A stretch of 20,355 bases of DNA from Burkholderiales bacterium (GTDB lineage: Bacteria; Pseudomonadota; Gammaproteobacteria; Burkholderiales; Thiobacillaceae). The position numbers were made by a program, and so were the translations under genes. This document shows, piece after piece, positions 1-7,476 of this stretch (positions are counted from its first letter, which is position 1; each line of letters begins with the position of its first letter). Location of the stretch: positions 1-20,355 of the forward strand of contig SXTL01000093.1 of the NCBI GenBank assembly GCA_005790965.1. The letters are read 5' to 3'. Under the pieces are notes generated by a model. That model made no database searches. It saw only the letters and a list, made by a program, of their open reading frames with translations, and was not told where the DNA came from.

Positions 1-972
1 AACCAGTGTACGGCCTGTGGTGAGTGCGCCAAGGCCGTCAACAGTGAGATTCCTGACGCCTTCAATTACAACCTGGGCAAAGTTAAAGCGGCGTATCTGC
101 CGCATGACATGGCCTATCCACAACGCTATGTGCTGGATCCGTCCATCATCGGTACGGCCGATGCAGAAGCGGCCAAGGCGGCTTGCAAGGTGGGAGCGAT
201 TGATCTTGATCAGCAGACCGAAACGGTCAGCTTGAACGCCGGCGCTATTGTCTGGGCGACGGGTTGGCAGCCCTATGCAGCCGAAAAGATCACGCCGTAT
301 CGCTATGGTGAGTTCAAGAATGTCATCACCAATGTCGAGTTCGAGCGTTTGGCTGATCCGCATGGCCCGACCAAGGGCAAGATCCTGCGCCCGTCCGATG
401 GCAAAGAGGCCAAGAATGTCGCCTTCATTCAGTGCGCCGGTTCGCGTGATGAGAACCACCTGCGTCACTGTTCGCGTTTCTGCTGCATGGCCTCGTTGAA
501 GCAGACCCACTATGTTCAGGAAGCCTTCGGCGACGAAGGAAAGTCGACGATTTATTACATTGACATCCGTGCTATCGACCGGTTCGAGGACTTCTACCAG
601 AAGGTCAAGGCCAACCCCAATGTCAGCTTCGTAAAATCGAAAGTGGCGCGCATCTCCGAAGACAAGAACGGCGATCCGCGTCTGTGGGGCGTCAACACCG
701 AGGGTTACAAACGCTACTCCGAGCCGCATGATCTGGTCGTACTGGCGGTGGGCATGGAGCCGGCCGTCAAGGGCTTGGCGATCCCGGCAGCGTTGTCGGA
801 AGGAATTGCCGCTGACTCCTCTGGTTTCTTGGCGATGAATGGCAATACGGGCGTGTTTGGTGCCGGTTGTGCGACCAATGCGCTGGATGTGAACCGCGCT
901 GTACAAAGCGCTACGGCGGCGGCCTTGCGTGCGATCCAAGTCGTCAACCAAGTCGCCCGGGCGGAGAATTGA
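1..972 (+). CDS. qmoA: QmoA, HdrA-like flavoprotein subunit (5' partial)
   Basis: The frame is open from the first base, so the N-terminal part with the first FAD-binding fold lies outside the window; about 323 residues are visible. They begin inside a Cys-x2-Cys-x2-Cys cluster motif (visible residues 3, 6 and 9). Further on comes the HdrA/Qmo signature around 430-500 (IQCAGSRD, then HCSRFCC) and a C-terminal FAD-contact segment (GVFGAGCATNALDVNRA). In the known Qmo complex, QmoA and QmoB are soluble HdrA-related FAD/Fe-S subunits that exchange electrons with APS reductase in the cytoplasm. The stop lies 2 bases before the qmoB start. aprBA probably lies just upstream, but that is inference. 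Distinguishing QmoA from a generic HdrA rests on the tandem arrangement with qmoB. Confidence 0.9.
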   Translation, partial: NQCTACGECAKAVNSEIPDAFNYNLGKVKAAYLPHDMAYPQRYVLDPSIIGTADAEAAKAACKVGAIDLDQQTETVSLNAGAIVWATGWQPYAAEKITPYRYGEFKNVITNVEFERLADPHGPTKGKILRPSDGKEAKNVAFIQCAGSRDENHLRHCSRFCCMASLKQTHYVQEAFGDEGKSTIYYIDIRAIDRFEDFYQKVKANPNVSFVKSKVARISEDKNGDPRLWGVNTEGYKRYSEPHDLVVLAVGMEPAVKGLAIPAALSEGIAADSSGFLAMNGNTGVFGAGCATNALDVNRAVQSATAAALRAIQVVNQVARAEN

Positions 973-974
973 TC

Positions 975-3248
975 ATGAGTGCAACGATGGCTGAAAAGAA
1001 ACACGCGGCGTATATCTGCTCCGGTTGCGAACTGGGTGCCCGCCTGGATGTGGCGACGCTAGTCAAGACCGCGACCAAGGACGGCAAGATGCAATTGGTG
1101 CGCGAGCACGCCTTCCTTTGCTCTGCCGAGGGCGTGGCGATGATCCAGAACGACCTCGACAACGAGGGCGTGACCCATGTTGCAATTTGTGCCTGTTCGC
1201 GGCGTGCCAAGACCGAGGCTTTCAATTTCCCGACCACGGCGATTTCGCGCGGTAACCTGCGTGAGGGTGTGATTTGGGTGCGCCCGGACACGGAGGAGGC
1301 GCGCGAGACTACGCAGGAAATGGCCGAAGACTATGTCCGCATGGCCTGTGCCGAGGTCAAGGCGATGACCGTGCCCTCCGGAAACACCAATGTGGGTGGC
1401 AGCAAGACGCTGTTGGTGGTCGGTGGTGGTATTTCCGGGATGACCTCCGCGCTGGAGGCCGCCAAGGCGGGCTACAAGGTGGTATTGGTTGAAAAAACTG
1501 GCGCCCTGGGGGGCTGGGCTGCGCAGAACTACAAGCGCGTACCGACCCGTGAGCCGTTCAAAGATCCGGAAGATACCGGTGTGGCTGATATGGTCAGCCG
1601 GATCGCCGCTGATGCCAACATTACGGTTTACCTTAATGCGACGGTGACCAAGACGGCCGGTGCGCCGGGCCGTTTCAAGGCGGATATCACTGTCGAATCA
1701 GGCTCGACCGTGACCGAGGATGTCGGTGCGATCATTCAGGCCAGCGGCTTCACGCTGTATGACGCCAACAAGTTGCCGCATCTGGGTTACGGCGCCTCTC
1801 CGGATGTGGTCGATCAGGCCGGTCTGGAAGCCTTGGCCAAGGCTGCCAACGGGGCCAGCATCAAACGCCCCTCCGACGGCAAGGAAGTTAAATCCGTGGT
1901 GTTCGTACAATGTGCCGGTCAGCGCGATCCCTCTGGCGAGCACCTCGAGTACTGTTCTGGCTATTGCTGCAATGTCAGCGTCAAGCAGGCGATGTACTTC
2001 AAGGACGCTAATCCGGATGTTGAAACCGTGGTTCTCTACACCGACCTGCGTTTGCCGGGTAATGGCGAAGACTTCTACCGTTCGGCGCAGAACAAGGGCG
2101 TGATCTTCTCCAAGGGCGTGGTGTCCACGGTGGCAGCCACTGGCCAGGGTCTGACGGTCAACTTCAAGGACTTGATCCTTAACGAAGACACCCAGGCGCA
2201 GGCCGATTTGGTCGTGCTGGCGACGGGCTCAGTGCCGACTTCCGGCCCGGATCTGGATGCCCTTAACGCGGCTGTGGTTGCCTCCGAGAGCAAGGATGCG
2301 GCAATCAAGGCCGAGGCAGACATTCAGGTTGAAAAGCTGCGTGCCAAGTCCGTGCTTAACCTGAACTATCGCCAGGGTCCGGATATTCCTCATTTCAAGC
2401 ACGGTTTCAACGACAGTCACTTCATCTGCTTCCCCTACGAAACCCGGCGGACCGCGATTTATGCCGCTGGACCGGTACGGCGGCCGATGGATATGGTGCA
2501 GGCACGCGAAGATGCGACCGGTGCCGCCATGAAGGCTATCCAAGCCGTGGAAAATGCCGGTTTGGGCAAGGCCGCGCACCCGCGTGCTGGCGATCTTTCT
2601 TTCCCGACCGCGCGTCTGGAAGGCTGCACCCAGTGCAAGCGCTGCACGGTGGAGTGTCCGTTCGGCGCCATCGACGAAGATGAAAAGCGCTTCCCGCTGT
2701 TCAATGAATCACGCTGCCGCCGCTGCGGTACTTGTATGGGCGCGTGCCCGGTGCGCGTGATCTCATTCGAGAATTACTCGGTCAACACGGTGGGGGCCCA
2801 GGTCAAGGCCATCAATGTCCCGGACGAGTTCGAAAACAAGCCGCGTATCCTGATTCTGGCTTGTGAGAACGATGCCTATCCGGCGCTCGACATGGCGGGC
2901 ATGAACCGTCATGACTATTCGGCGTTTGTGCGCGTGATCCCGGTGCGTTGCTTGGGTTCGGTCAACACCATCTGGATTACCGACGCGCTGAACTCCGGCT
3001 TTGACGGCATCATGTTGATGGGTTGCAAACATGGCGAGCAGTATCAGTGCCACTTCGTTAAAGGCTCCGAACTGGGCCGTTACCGCTTGTCCAAGGTCGG
3101 TGATACGCTGAAGGGTATGGGCCTGGAGCCGGAGCGTGTGCTTGATACCGAAGTCGCCATTACCGACATCGTCACGCTACCCCAGCGCATCAATGATTAC
3201 GCCGCCCAACTCGAAGCCATGGGTCCGTCACCCATGAAGGGCTTCTGA
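975..3248 (+). CDS. qmoB: QmoB, HdrA/MvhD-like fusion subunit
   Basis: A 757-residue protein starting at ATG 975 behind GGAG at 963-966. An N-terminal Cys-containing domain (ICSGCELG near residues 14-21) is followed by an FAD Rossmann motif (GGGISG, 150-155). The HdrA signature VQCAGQRD...YCSGYCC lies near residue 313. Two ferredoxin-type 4Fe-4S motifs follow (CTQCKRCTVECP near 552-563, CRRCGTCMGACP near 580-591). The last ~135 residues form an MvhD/FrhD-like 2Fe-2S-type domain (ILILACENDAYPALD, VIPVRCLGS, LMGCKHGEQYQC). This HdrA plus C-terminal MvhD layout is characteristic of QmoB. It should pass electrons between QmoA/APS reductase and the HdrCB subunits encoded next. It is co-transcribed with its neighbours, with 12 bases to hdrC. 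Confidence 0.92.
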   Translation: MSATMAEKKHAAYICSGCELGARLDVATLVKTATKDGKMQLVREHAFLCSAEGVAMIQNDLDNEGVTHVAICACSRRAKTEAFNFPTTAISRGNLREGVIWVRPDTEEARETTQEMAEDYVRMACAEVKAMTVPSGNTNVGGSKTLLVVGGGISGMTSALEAAKAGYKVVLVEKTGALGGWAAQNYKRVPTREPFKDPEDTGVADMVSRIAADANITVYLNATVTKTAGAPGRFKADITVESGSTVTEDVGAIIQASGFTLYDANKLPHLGYGASPDVVDQAGLEALAKAANGASIKRPSDGKEVKSVVFVQCAGQRDPSGEHLEYCSGYCCNVSVKQAMYFKDANPDVETVVLYTDLRLPGNGEDFYRSAQNKGVIFSKGVVSTVAATGQGLTVNFKDLILNEDTQAQADLVVLATGSVPTSGPDLDALNAAVVASESKDAAIKAEADIQVEKLRAKSVLNLNYRQGPDIPHFKHGFNDSHFICFPYETRRTAIYAAGPVRRPMDMVQAREDATGAAMKAIQAVENAGLGKAAHPRAGDLSFPTARLEGCTQCKRCTVECPFGAIDEDEKRFPLFNESRCRRCGTCMGACPVRVISFENYSVNTVGAQVKAINVPDEFENKPRILILACENDAYPALDMAGMNRHDYSAFVRVIPVRCLGSVNTIWITDALNSGFDGIMLMGCKHGEQYQCHFVKGSELGRYRLSKVGDTLKGMGLEPERVLDTEVAITDIVTLPQRINDYAAQLEAMGPSPMKGF

Positions 3249-3260
3249 TCGGAGAATGAT

Positions 3261-3908
3261 ATGAGTGTAAATAACACCGAGATGGCCGTTCGCTACAAGA
3301 ACAACTTCCTCAAGGAGCTGGAAGACCAGGCCGAGATGGGTGATTGGATCAAGATGTGCATGCAGTGCGGTGTTTGTGCCGGCTCGTGTCCCACCAATTT
3401 CCATTCTGGTTGGGATCACCCGCCACAAGAGATTTTCATGATGGTGCGGGCCGGCCGGCGGGAGGAGGTGCTAACTTCCAACTCCATGTGGATGTGCACA
3501 TCCTGCTACAACTGCTATGTGCGTTGTCCGCGCAAACTGCCGATTACCCACATCATGCACGGTATTGCCAACTACGCACACCGTCTGGGCGTGGCTCCGA
3601 AACTTCAGCCGACCCGCAACTTTGGCAAAATCTTCTGGAACAATGCTGCCAAGACCGGCCGCGTCAACGAGGTTATGCTGACCGTGGACCTGTACTTCCG
3701 TAACGCCGAAGGTAAGTTTGATCTTATCGGAGGCATCAAGAAGGCCTTGGAAATGCAGTCAGTCGCAATTGGCCTAGTCAAGGCTGGCCGCTTGAACCCG
3801 CTGGAACTGTTTGGTGGACACAAGTGCAAGGATCAAAAGGGTCTCCAGTCCATGTTGAAGAAGGCCCGCGAACTGGAAGAGACGCGCAAGGCGCTCAAGG
3901 CTGCTTAA
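3261..3908 (+). CDS. hdrC: HdrC-like iron-sulfur subunit (soluble, in place of QmoC)
   Basis: A 215-residue protein from ATG 3261 with GGAG at 3251-3254. Two classical 4Fe-4S motifs are visible: Cys33-x2-Cys36-x2-Cys39-x3-Cys43-Pro (CMQCGVCAGSCP) and Cys79-x2-Cys82-x2-Cys85-x3-Cys89-Pro (CTSCYNCYVRCP). This matches HdrC and the N-terminal half of QmoC. The membrane-spanning cytochrome-b-like (HdrE) half of a true QmoC is absent: the C-terminal half is hydrophilic and ends in a Lys/Glu-rich helix. It should relay electrons between QmoB and HdrB. HdrC/HdrB replacing QmoC is known from Gram-positive sulfate reducers and some sulfur oxidisers (established knowledge). The direction of electron flow is inferred. 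Confidence 0.9.
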   Translation: MSVNNTEMAVRYKNNFLKELEDQAEMGDWIKMCMQCGVCAGSCPTNFHSGWDHPPQEIFMMVRAGRREEVLTSNSMWMCTSCYNCYVRCPRKLPITHIMHGIANYAHRLGVAPKLQPTRNFGKIFWNNAAKTGRVNEVMLTVDLYFRNAEGKFDLIGGIKKALEMQSVAIGLVKAGRLNPLELFGGHKCKDQKGLQSMLKKARELEETRKALKAA

Positions 3909-3930
3909 GCGGTCTGAAGGAGAATTGAAA

Positions 3931-4827
3931 ATGGCAAAGAAAGAATACGCGTTCTATCCGGGTTGCTCCTCACAAAAAGGGGCCTCTTCGTCGAACTATC
4001 TGACCTCGGTCCAGACCATGTGCAAGACCTTGGATATCGGTTTGACGGAGATCCCGGATTGGAACTGCTGTGGTGCCTCCATTGGCTACGCGGAGGGCGG
4101 TGAGCTGCCGCGTCTGGCTCTGTCGGGGCGCAATCTGGCTCTGGCTGAGAAGTATCTGCCTGGCTTGGATGTGGTCGCGACCTGTGCCGCTTGCTGGTTG
4201 GGTACGCGTGAGGCCAAGGAGCGTTTGGAGCACTCCGATGTCTTGATGCGGGACACCCAGATCGCCCTGAAAGAGGCGGGCCTCAATATCACCGTCATCC
4301 CGGAGGTTCGCCACATGGCTGAGGTCTTGATTGAAGACTTTGGTTATGAGGCCTTGACCAAGCCGGTCGTTAAGGGCCTTGATGGGCTTAAGTTTGCCGG
4401 CTATGTGGGTTGCCAGACCAACCGTCCGTTCGGCATTGATGGTGAATCCTACGAGAATCCGAAGTACCTCGATAAGTTGGTCGAATCGCTCGGTGGCGAG
4501 GCTGTCAAATACGACCAGAAGGTGACTTGCTGCGGCGGTGCGCTGGCCTTCTCCGAGCCGGAAAAGGCCCATGCTCAGATCAAAGACATCGTTGAATCTG
4601 CGTATGATGGCGGTGCCGACATGATCGTCACGCCGTGTCCGCTGTGTCAGGCGAATGTGGAGTTGTATCAGGGCGCTATCAATAAAAAGTACGGCACCAA
4701 GTTCAATATCCCGGTGCTGTATTACAGCCAGATCATGTCTGTAGCCTACGGTAGCTCGGCTAAAGAGGCCGCCCTCAATGGGAATGTGATCCGGGCCAAG
4801 CAATTGGAAGCCCTAGCCGGCAAGTAA
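3931..4827 (+). CDS. hdrB: HdrB-like subunit with two CCG domains
   Basis: A 298-residue protein. I chose ATG 3931 because AAGGAG (3917-3922) sits 8 bases before it; a TTG two codons upstream is less likely. Two complete CCG domains are visible: Cys12, Cys46-Cys47, Cys85-x2-Cys88, and Cys161, Cys200-Cys201, Cys236-x2-Cys239. In methanogen HdrB this repeated pattern binds noncubane 4Fe-4S clusters that act on a heterodisulfide. In this operon the substrate is unknown; it could reach a quinone pool through a membrane partner, or a soluble disulfide or thiol carrier. All ligand cysteines appear present, so it is probably active. It is the last gene of the operon, followed after 20 bases by an intrinsic terminator. 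Confidence 0.92.
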   Translation: MAKKEYAFYPGCSSQKGASSSNYLTSVQTMCKTLDIGLTEIPDWNCCGASIGYAEGGELPRLALSGRNLALAEKYLPGLDVVATCAACWLGTREAKERLEHSDVLMRDTQIALKEAGLNITVIPEVRHMAEVLIEDFGYEALTKPVVKGLDGLKFAGYVGCQTNRPFGIDGESYENPKYLDKLVESLGGEAVKYDQKVTCCGGALAFSEPEKAHAQIKDIVESAYDGGADMIVTPCPLCQANVELYQGAINKKYGTKFNIPVLYYSQIMSVAYGSSAKEAALNGNVIRAKQLEALAGK

Positions 4828-4847
4828 GCCGAGAGCGTGGTAATCTG

Positions 4848-4876
4848 CAGGGGCCCCAAGTGGCCCCTGTTTTTTT
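4848..4876 (+). terminator. Intrinsic terminator of the qmoAB-hdrCB operon
   Basis: Perfect 8-bp GC-rich stem CAGGGGCC / GGCCCCTG (4848-4855 with 4862-4869), a 6-base loop, then seven T's (4870-4876). It lies 20 bases after the hdrB stop and 43 bases before the next gene, so it should isolate the Qmo/Hdr operon from the small genes downstream. Confidence 0.93.
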
Positions 4877-4919
4877 GCCGGTGAATTTATGAATTGAGCT
4901 ATTCGACCGTGAGTGAACA

Positions 4920-5234
4920 ATGAATATCAAACGCCCCAAAACCATCGATGAATACATCGATCTGATGCACCAAGCCGTGTACGAGATCGACGAGATGCGC
5001 AGCAGTCTTGACTACGACCCCGAGCAGTCGCAGCAGTTTGGCCCGTTTATTGACCATCTCGATGCGCAGGTGCGCAAGGTGTTCGACGACATGGTGGCTG
5101 GGCGTTATGAATGGGGCTATGGTGAGGACTTCCCGTTCCTGCCCATCGTGGTCAAGTATGGCTGTTTCATTCCCTTTCAGCGTCTCCTGATGACCCTGAA
5201 CGATACCCACAAGAACGGTCTTGACCTTGGGTAA
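4920..5234 (+). CDS. Conserved hypothetical protein, about 104 aa
   Basis: A 104-residue protein from ATG 4920; the Shine-Dalgarno sequence is weak (GAGTG upstream). It is acidic in its first half (IDEYIDLMHQAVYEIDEMR, LDYDPEQ), has aromatic-rich middle motifs (YEWGYGEDFPFLPIV) and ends with an LNDTHKNGLDLG tail. I see no signal peptide, membrane segment or metal motif. I cannot assign a function. It resembles small uncharacterised proteins of chemolithotrophic proteobacteria (weak recollection). Codon use fits a real gene. Its stop lies inside the start region of the next gene (up to 14 bases of overlap), so the two are probably translated together. The terminator at 4848-4876 suggests it is not simply the tail of the Qmo operon. 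Confidence 0.75.
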   Translation: MNIKRPKTIDEYIDLMHQAVYEIDEMRSSLDYDPEQSQQFGPFIDHLDAQVRKVFDDMVAGRYEWGYGEDFPFLPIVVKYGCFIPFQRLLMTLNDTHKNGLDLG

Positions 5235-5484
5235 GCTCTTATTTTGGTTATTGTTGGGTCTGGGGATTTACCTGCTATACCAGGCTGCCAAACGGCGCAA
5301 TCAGCGCCATGCCGAAGATAGGCGAGCGAGTGGACCCGAGGTTGAGGATATGGTGCGCTGCGAGGTGTGCCAAGTGAATCTGCCTCGCTCCGAAGCCATC
5401 CTGACACACGGACATTTCTATTGTTGTGAGGCCCATCGCCAGCGCGGCGAGGGGCCCACGGACTCAAATAATCACGATCAGTAG
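5221..5484 (+). CDS. PP0621-like small membrane-anchored zinc-finger protein
   Basis: An 87-residue protein. The start is uncertain: TTG 5221 and TTG 5227 are both in frame with no strong ribosome site, and 5227 would give the more family-like N-terminus MGKLLFWLLL. One N-terminal transmembrane helix (about residues 5-21, LLFWLLLGLGIYLLYQA) is followed by a basic stretch (KRRNQRH). A cytoplasmic metal-binding segment follows: Cys-x2-Cys (CEVC), then HGHFYCCEAHR, a CxxC...CCxxH arrangement like PP0621-family (MYND-like) proteins. Function is unknown. It overlaps the preceding gene at its 5' end, and its last 21 bases (5464-5484) overlap the end of the convergent cation-exchanger gene. Confidence 0.8.
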   Translation: MTLGKLLFWLLLGLGIYLLYQAAKRRNQRHAEDRRASGPEVEDMVRCEVCQVNLPRSEAILTHGHFYCCEAHRQRGEGPTDSNNHDQ

Positions 5485-6465
5485 ATAAGTGAAATAGAGT
5501 CCGCCGTTGACCGCAAGGTGCCAGACGCGCAGTTGGCCCCGGGTAAGCAGGACGCGTAGCCAGAGCGCGGCCAAGAGGGTCACGACCACGCCGGCCAGAA
5601 CCTCGCGCTGAGGAATCCACGGCGTTAGCAAGATGCCGATGGCGGGCAGTAGCGTGCCTTGAAAAACCATGGCGCCGGTGATGTTGCCAAAGGCCAGGGT
5701 ATCTTTGTGACGCCGAATCCAGAGGATGGAATTGACCTTTTCCGGCAGTTCGGTGGCAATAGGCACAACCAGCAGGGACAGGACCAGGGCCGAGATTCCT
5801 AGCAGCGGGGCGGCCTGTTCGATACCGTGGATGAAGCCCTTGGCGCCCAGAACGAGCATGACTAGGCCCGCGCCTAGTTGCAGGATAATCGTGGGCCAGT
5901 TAGTGGGTAGACCGATACGGCTGAGGAGCATCGGATTTTCGGCCTCGGTAGCGTGCCCGTCCTTGACCAGTTGCGCCGAGGCGCGCAGGGTCAGCATGAT
6001 GTAAATGAAATAAATGAGCACCATGACGAAGGCAAAGGCGGTGCGAACCTCGGATATCTCGTGGGGGATGAAGAGGGCAAGACAGGACAGGCCAAAGGCG
6101 GCTAGGAAGAAGTTGAGGTCGCGCTCCAGACCGACATGCTCAGGGTTAAAGTGACCTTGCAGCCCGCGTTTCTTGAGGGCGAAAGTGGCCATCAGGAACA
6201 GCGATAGGGTGGAGAGCATGAGCGGTGCACCGAGGATGGCGCCGACGCCAATCTCCTCGTTGAGTTGTTGGTTCTGGGTGCCGGCAAAGATGGCCAGCAG
6301 CGGAACGATGGTCTCAGGCAGGGCCGTGCCGACGGCGGCAAAGAGCGAGCCGGTGACCCCTTCGGAAATCTTCAGCTTTTCGCCCAAATGTTCCAGGGCA
6401 TTGACGAAGACCTCGGCTGCGACGAGGATGAGAACCAGAAAGAACAGCATTTCAGCGAACAGCAT
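5464..6465 (-). CDS. CaCA-family sodium/calcium-type cation antiporter
   Basis: About 333 residues, almost entirely hydrophobic, with roughly ten membrane helices. The two inverted alpha-repeat signatures are visible: GTALPETIVPL in the first half and ATELPEKVNSIL in the second, each with the acidic residue that binds the cation. A charged loop (ALKKRGLQGHFNPEH, VKDGHATEAE) separates the halves. This supports a Na+/Ca2+ (or H+/Ca2+) exchanger of the inner membrane; the ion is not determined by sequence. I placed the start at the ATG ending at 6465, where the first helix begins; a longer frame to 6585 would run into ampD, and an ATG at 6450 is also possible. No good Shine-Dalgarno is visible. 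It is divergent from ampD with 22 bases between starts and overlaps the PP0621-like gene at its 3' end. Confidence 0.88.
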   Translation of the reverse strand: MLFAEMLFFLVLILVAAEVFVNALEHLGEKLKISEGVTGSLFAAVGTALPETIVPLLAIFAGTQNQQLNEEIGVGAILGAPLMLSTLSLFLMATFALKKRGLQGHFNPEHVGLERDLNFFLAAFGLSCLALFIPHEISEVRTAFAFVMVLIYFIYIMLTLRASAQLVKDGHATEAENPMLLSRIGLPTNWPTIILQLGAGLVMLVLGAKGFIHGIEQAAPLLGISALVLSLLVVPIATELPEKVNSILWIRRHKDTLAFGNITGAMVFQGTLLPAIGILLTPWIPQREVLAGVVVTLLAALWLRVLLTRGQLRVWHLAVNGGLYFTYLLIVII

Positions 6466-6487
6466 GGTGATAGTGGTTTCTGACAAG

Positions 6488-7060
6488 ATGACGGCCGATT
6501 CTACCCCGAACTTCCCTGCTCCGGTGCTTGCCGAAGGCTGGCACGAAGGCTGGTATGCGGCGGCCCGACGCGTCGATTCGCCCAATCAGGATGCCCGCCC
6601 GGAGGCCGATGCCCCGAGCCTGTTGGTCATTCATGCCATCAGTTTGCCACCGGGTCAATTTGGTGGGCCGGAGGTGGAGGCCTTGTTTACCAATCAGCTT
6701 GACCCGACACGGCACCCCTATTTTGCCCAGATTGCCGATTTGCGCGTGTCGGCGCATTTCTTTATTCGGCGGACGGGTGAATTGGTCCAGTTTGTGCCCT
6801 GTAGCCGGCGGGCCTGGCACGCCGGGGCCTCACATTGGCAGGGGCGCGAGCGGTGCAACGACTTCTCGGTGGGGATCGAGATGGAGGGGGCCGATGACCA
6901 ACCCTTTACCGAGCCACAATACCGTGTGCTGAACACGCTGATTGCCGCTCTGAAAACGGTGTATCCGAGTTTGCTGGATATCGCTGGCCACAGCGATATT
7001 GCGCCGGGTCGCAAGACCGATCCAGGTCCTTGTTTTGATTGGGGGCGGGTGAAGCGTTAG
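6488..7060 (+). CDS. ampD: 1,6-anhydro-N-acetylmuramyl-L-alanine amidase AmpD
   Basis: A 190-residue zinc amidase that removes the peptide from anhydro-muropeptides in the cytoplasm during cell-wall recycling. Family landmarks are His49 (LLVIHAISLPPGQFGG), the SAHFFIRRTGELVQFVP segment, WHAGASHWQGRERCNDFSVGIEMEG (131-133), and GHSDIAPGRKTDPGPCFDW with His168 and Asp178. His49, His168 and Asp178 correspond to the zinc ligands of known AmpD. Length is normal. ATG 6488 is the first start that does not run into the divergent exchanger gene; the ribosome site is weak. In enterobacteria AmpD loss derepresses AmpC beta-lactamase; no ampC/ampR is seen here. The stop lies 3 bases from the end of convergent panD. 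Confidence 0.93.
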   Translation: MTADSTPNFPAPVLAEGWHEGWYAAARRVDSPNQDARPEADAPSLLVIHAISLPPGQFGGPEVEALFTNQLDPTRHPYFAQIADLRVSAHFFIRRTGELVQFVPCSRRAWHAGASHWQGRERCNDFSVGIEMEGADDQPFTEPQYRVLNTLIAALKTVYPSLLDIAGHSDIAPGRKTDPGPCFDWGRVKR

Positions 7061-7063
7061 GGT

Positions 7064-7444
7064 TCAGGCCGCCTGCGAGGCGATTTGAGTGCCAATGCGC
7101 TTGATGCGGTTTTTCTCGTCCACATAGATCAGCGTCGGTTCAAACTGGGCCAGTTCCATTTCGCTGTACTGGCTGTAGGTGGCGATGATGAGGATGTCAC
7201 CGACGGCGGCCTTGCGGGCTGCTGCGCCGTTGACCGAGACCATGCCGCTGCCGCGTTGACCGCGGATGGCGTAGGTCGCAAAGCGTTCGCCATTGTTGAC
7301 ATTGTAAATCTCGATGCGCTCGTACTCGCGGATATCGGCTGCCTCGAGCAGATTTTCATCGATGGCGCAGGAACCCTCGTATTCGAGTTCCGAAGCGGTC
7401 ACTCGAACGCGGTGGAGCTTGGATTTGAGAAGCGTACGCTGCAT
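7064..7444 (-). CDS. panD: Aspartate 1-decarboxylase proenzyme PanD
   Basis: A 126-residue pyruvoyl enzyme making beta-alanine from L-aspartate for pantothenate synthesis. The proenzyme cleavage site Gly24-Ser25 is intact (YEGSCAID); Ser25 becomes the pyruvoyl group. Family residues Lys9, Arg54 (NNGERFATYAIRG) and Tyr58 are present, and the NGAAARKAAVGDILIIATY core is typical. It is the last gene of the minus-strand run, 32 bases after panC, so the PanC substrate beta-alanine and the PanB product pantoate are made by one operon. No PanM/PanZ maturation factor is visible in this window. No clear terminator lies between it and convergent ampD. Confidence 0.96.
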   Translation of the reverse strand: MQRTLLKSKLHRVRVTASELEYEGSCAIDENLLEAADIREYERIEIYNVNNGERFATYAIRGQRGSGMVSVNGAAARKAAVGDILIIATYSQYSEMELAQFEPTLIYVDEKNRIKRIGTQIASQAA

Positions 7445-7476
7445 CGAAAGCGTGGAAAGGTCAAAACGGGAGTGGA

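Noticed and set aside
3970..4803. A 277-codon minus-strand frame opposite hdrB
   Set aside because: It lies fully inside hdrB, whose cysteine pattern is unmistakable; the antisense product has no family features.
6466..6585. An N-terminal extension of the cation exchanger by 40 residues
   Set aside because: It is hydrophilic, unlike the family, and would lie across the start of ampD. The first membrane helix begins at the ATG ending at 6465.
7040..7075. A bidirectional terminator between ampD and panD
   Set aside because: Only 3 bases separate the stops and I see no GC stem followed by a T-run.
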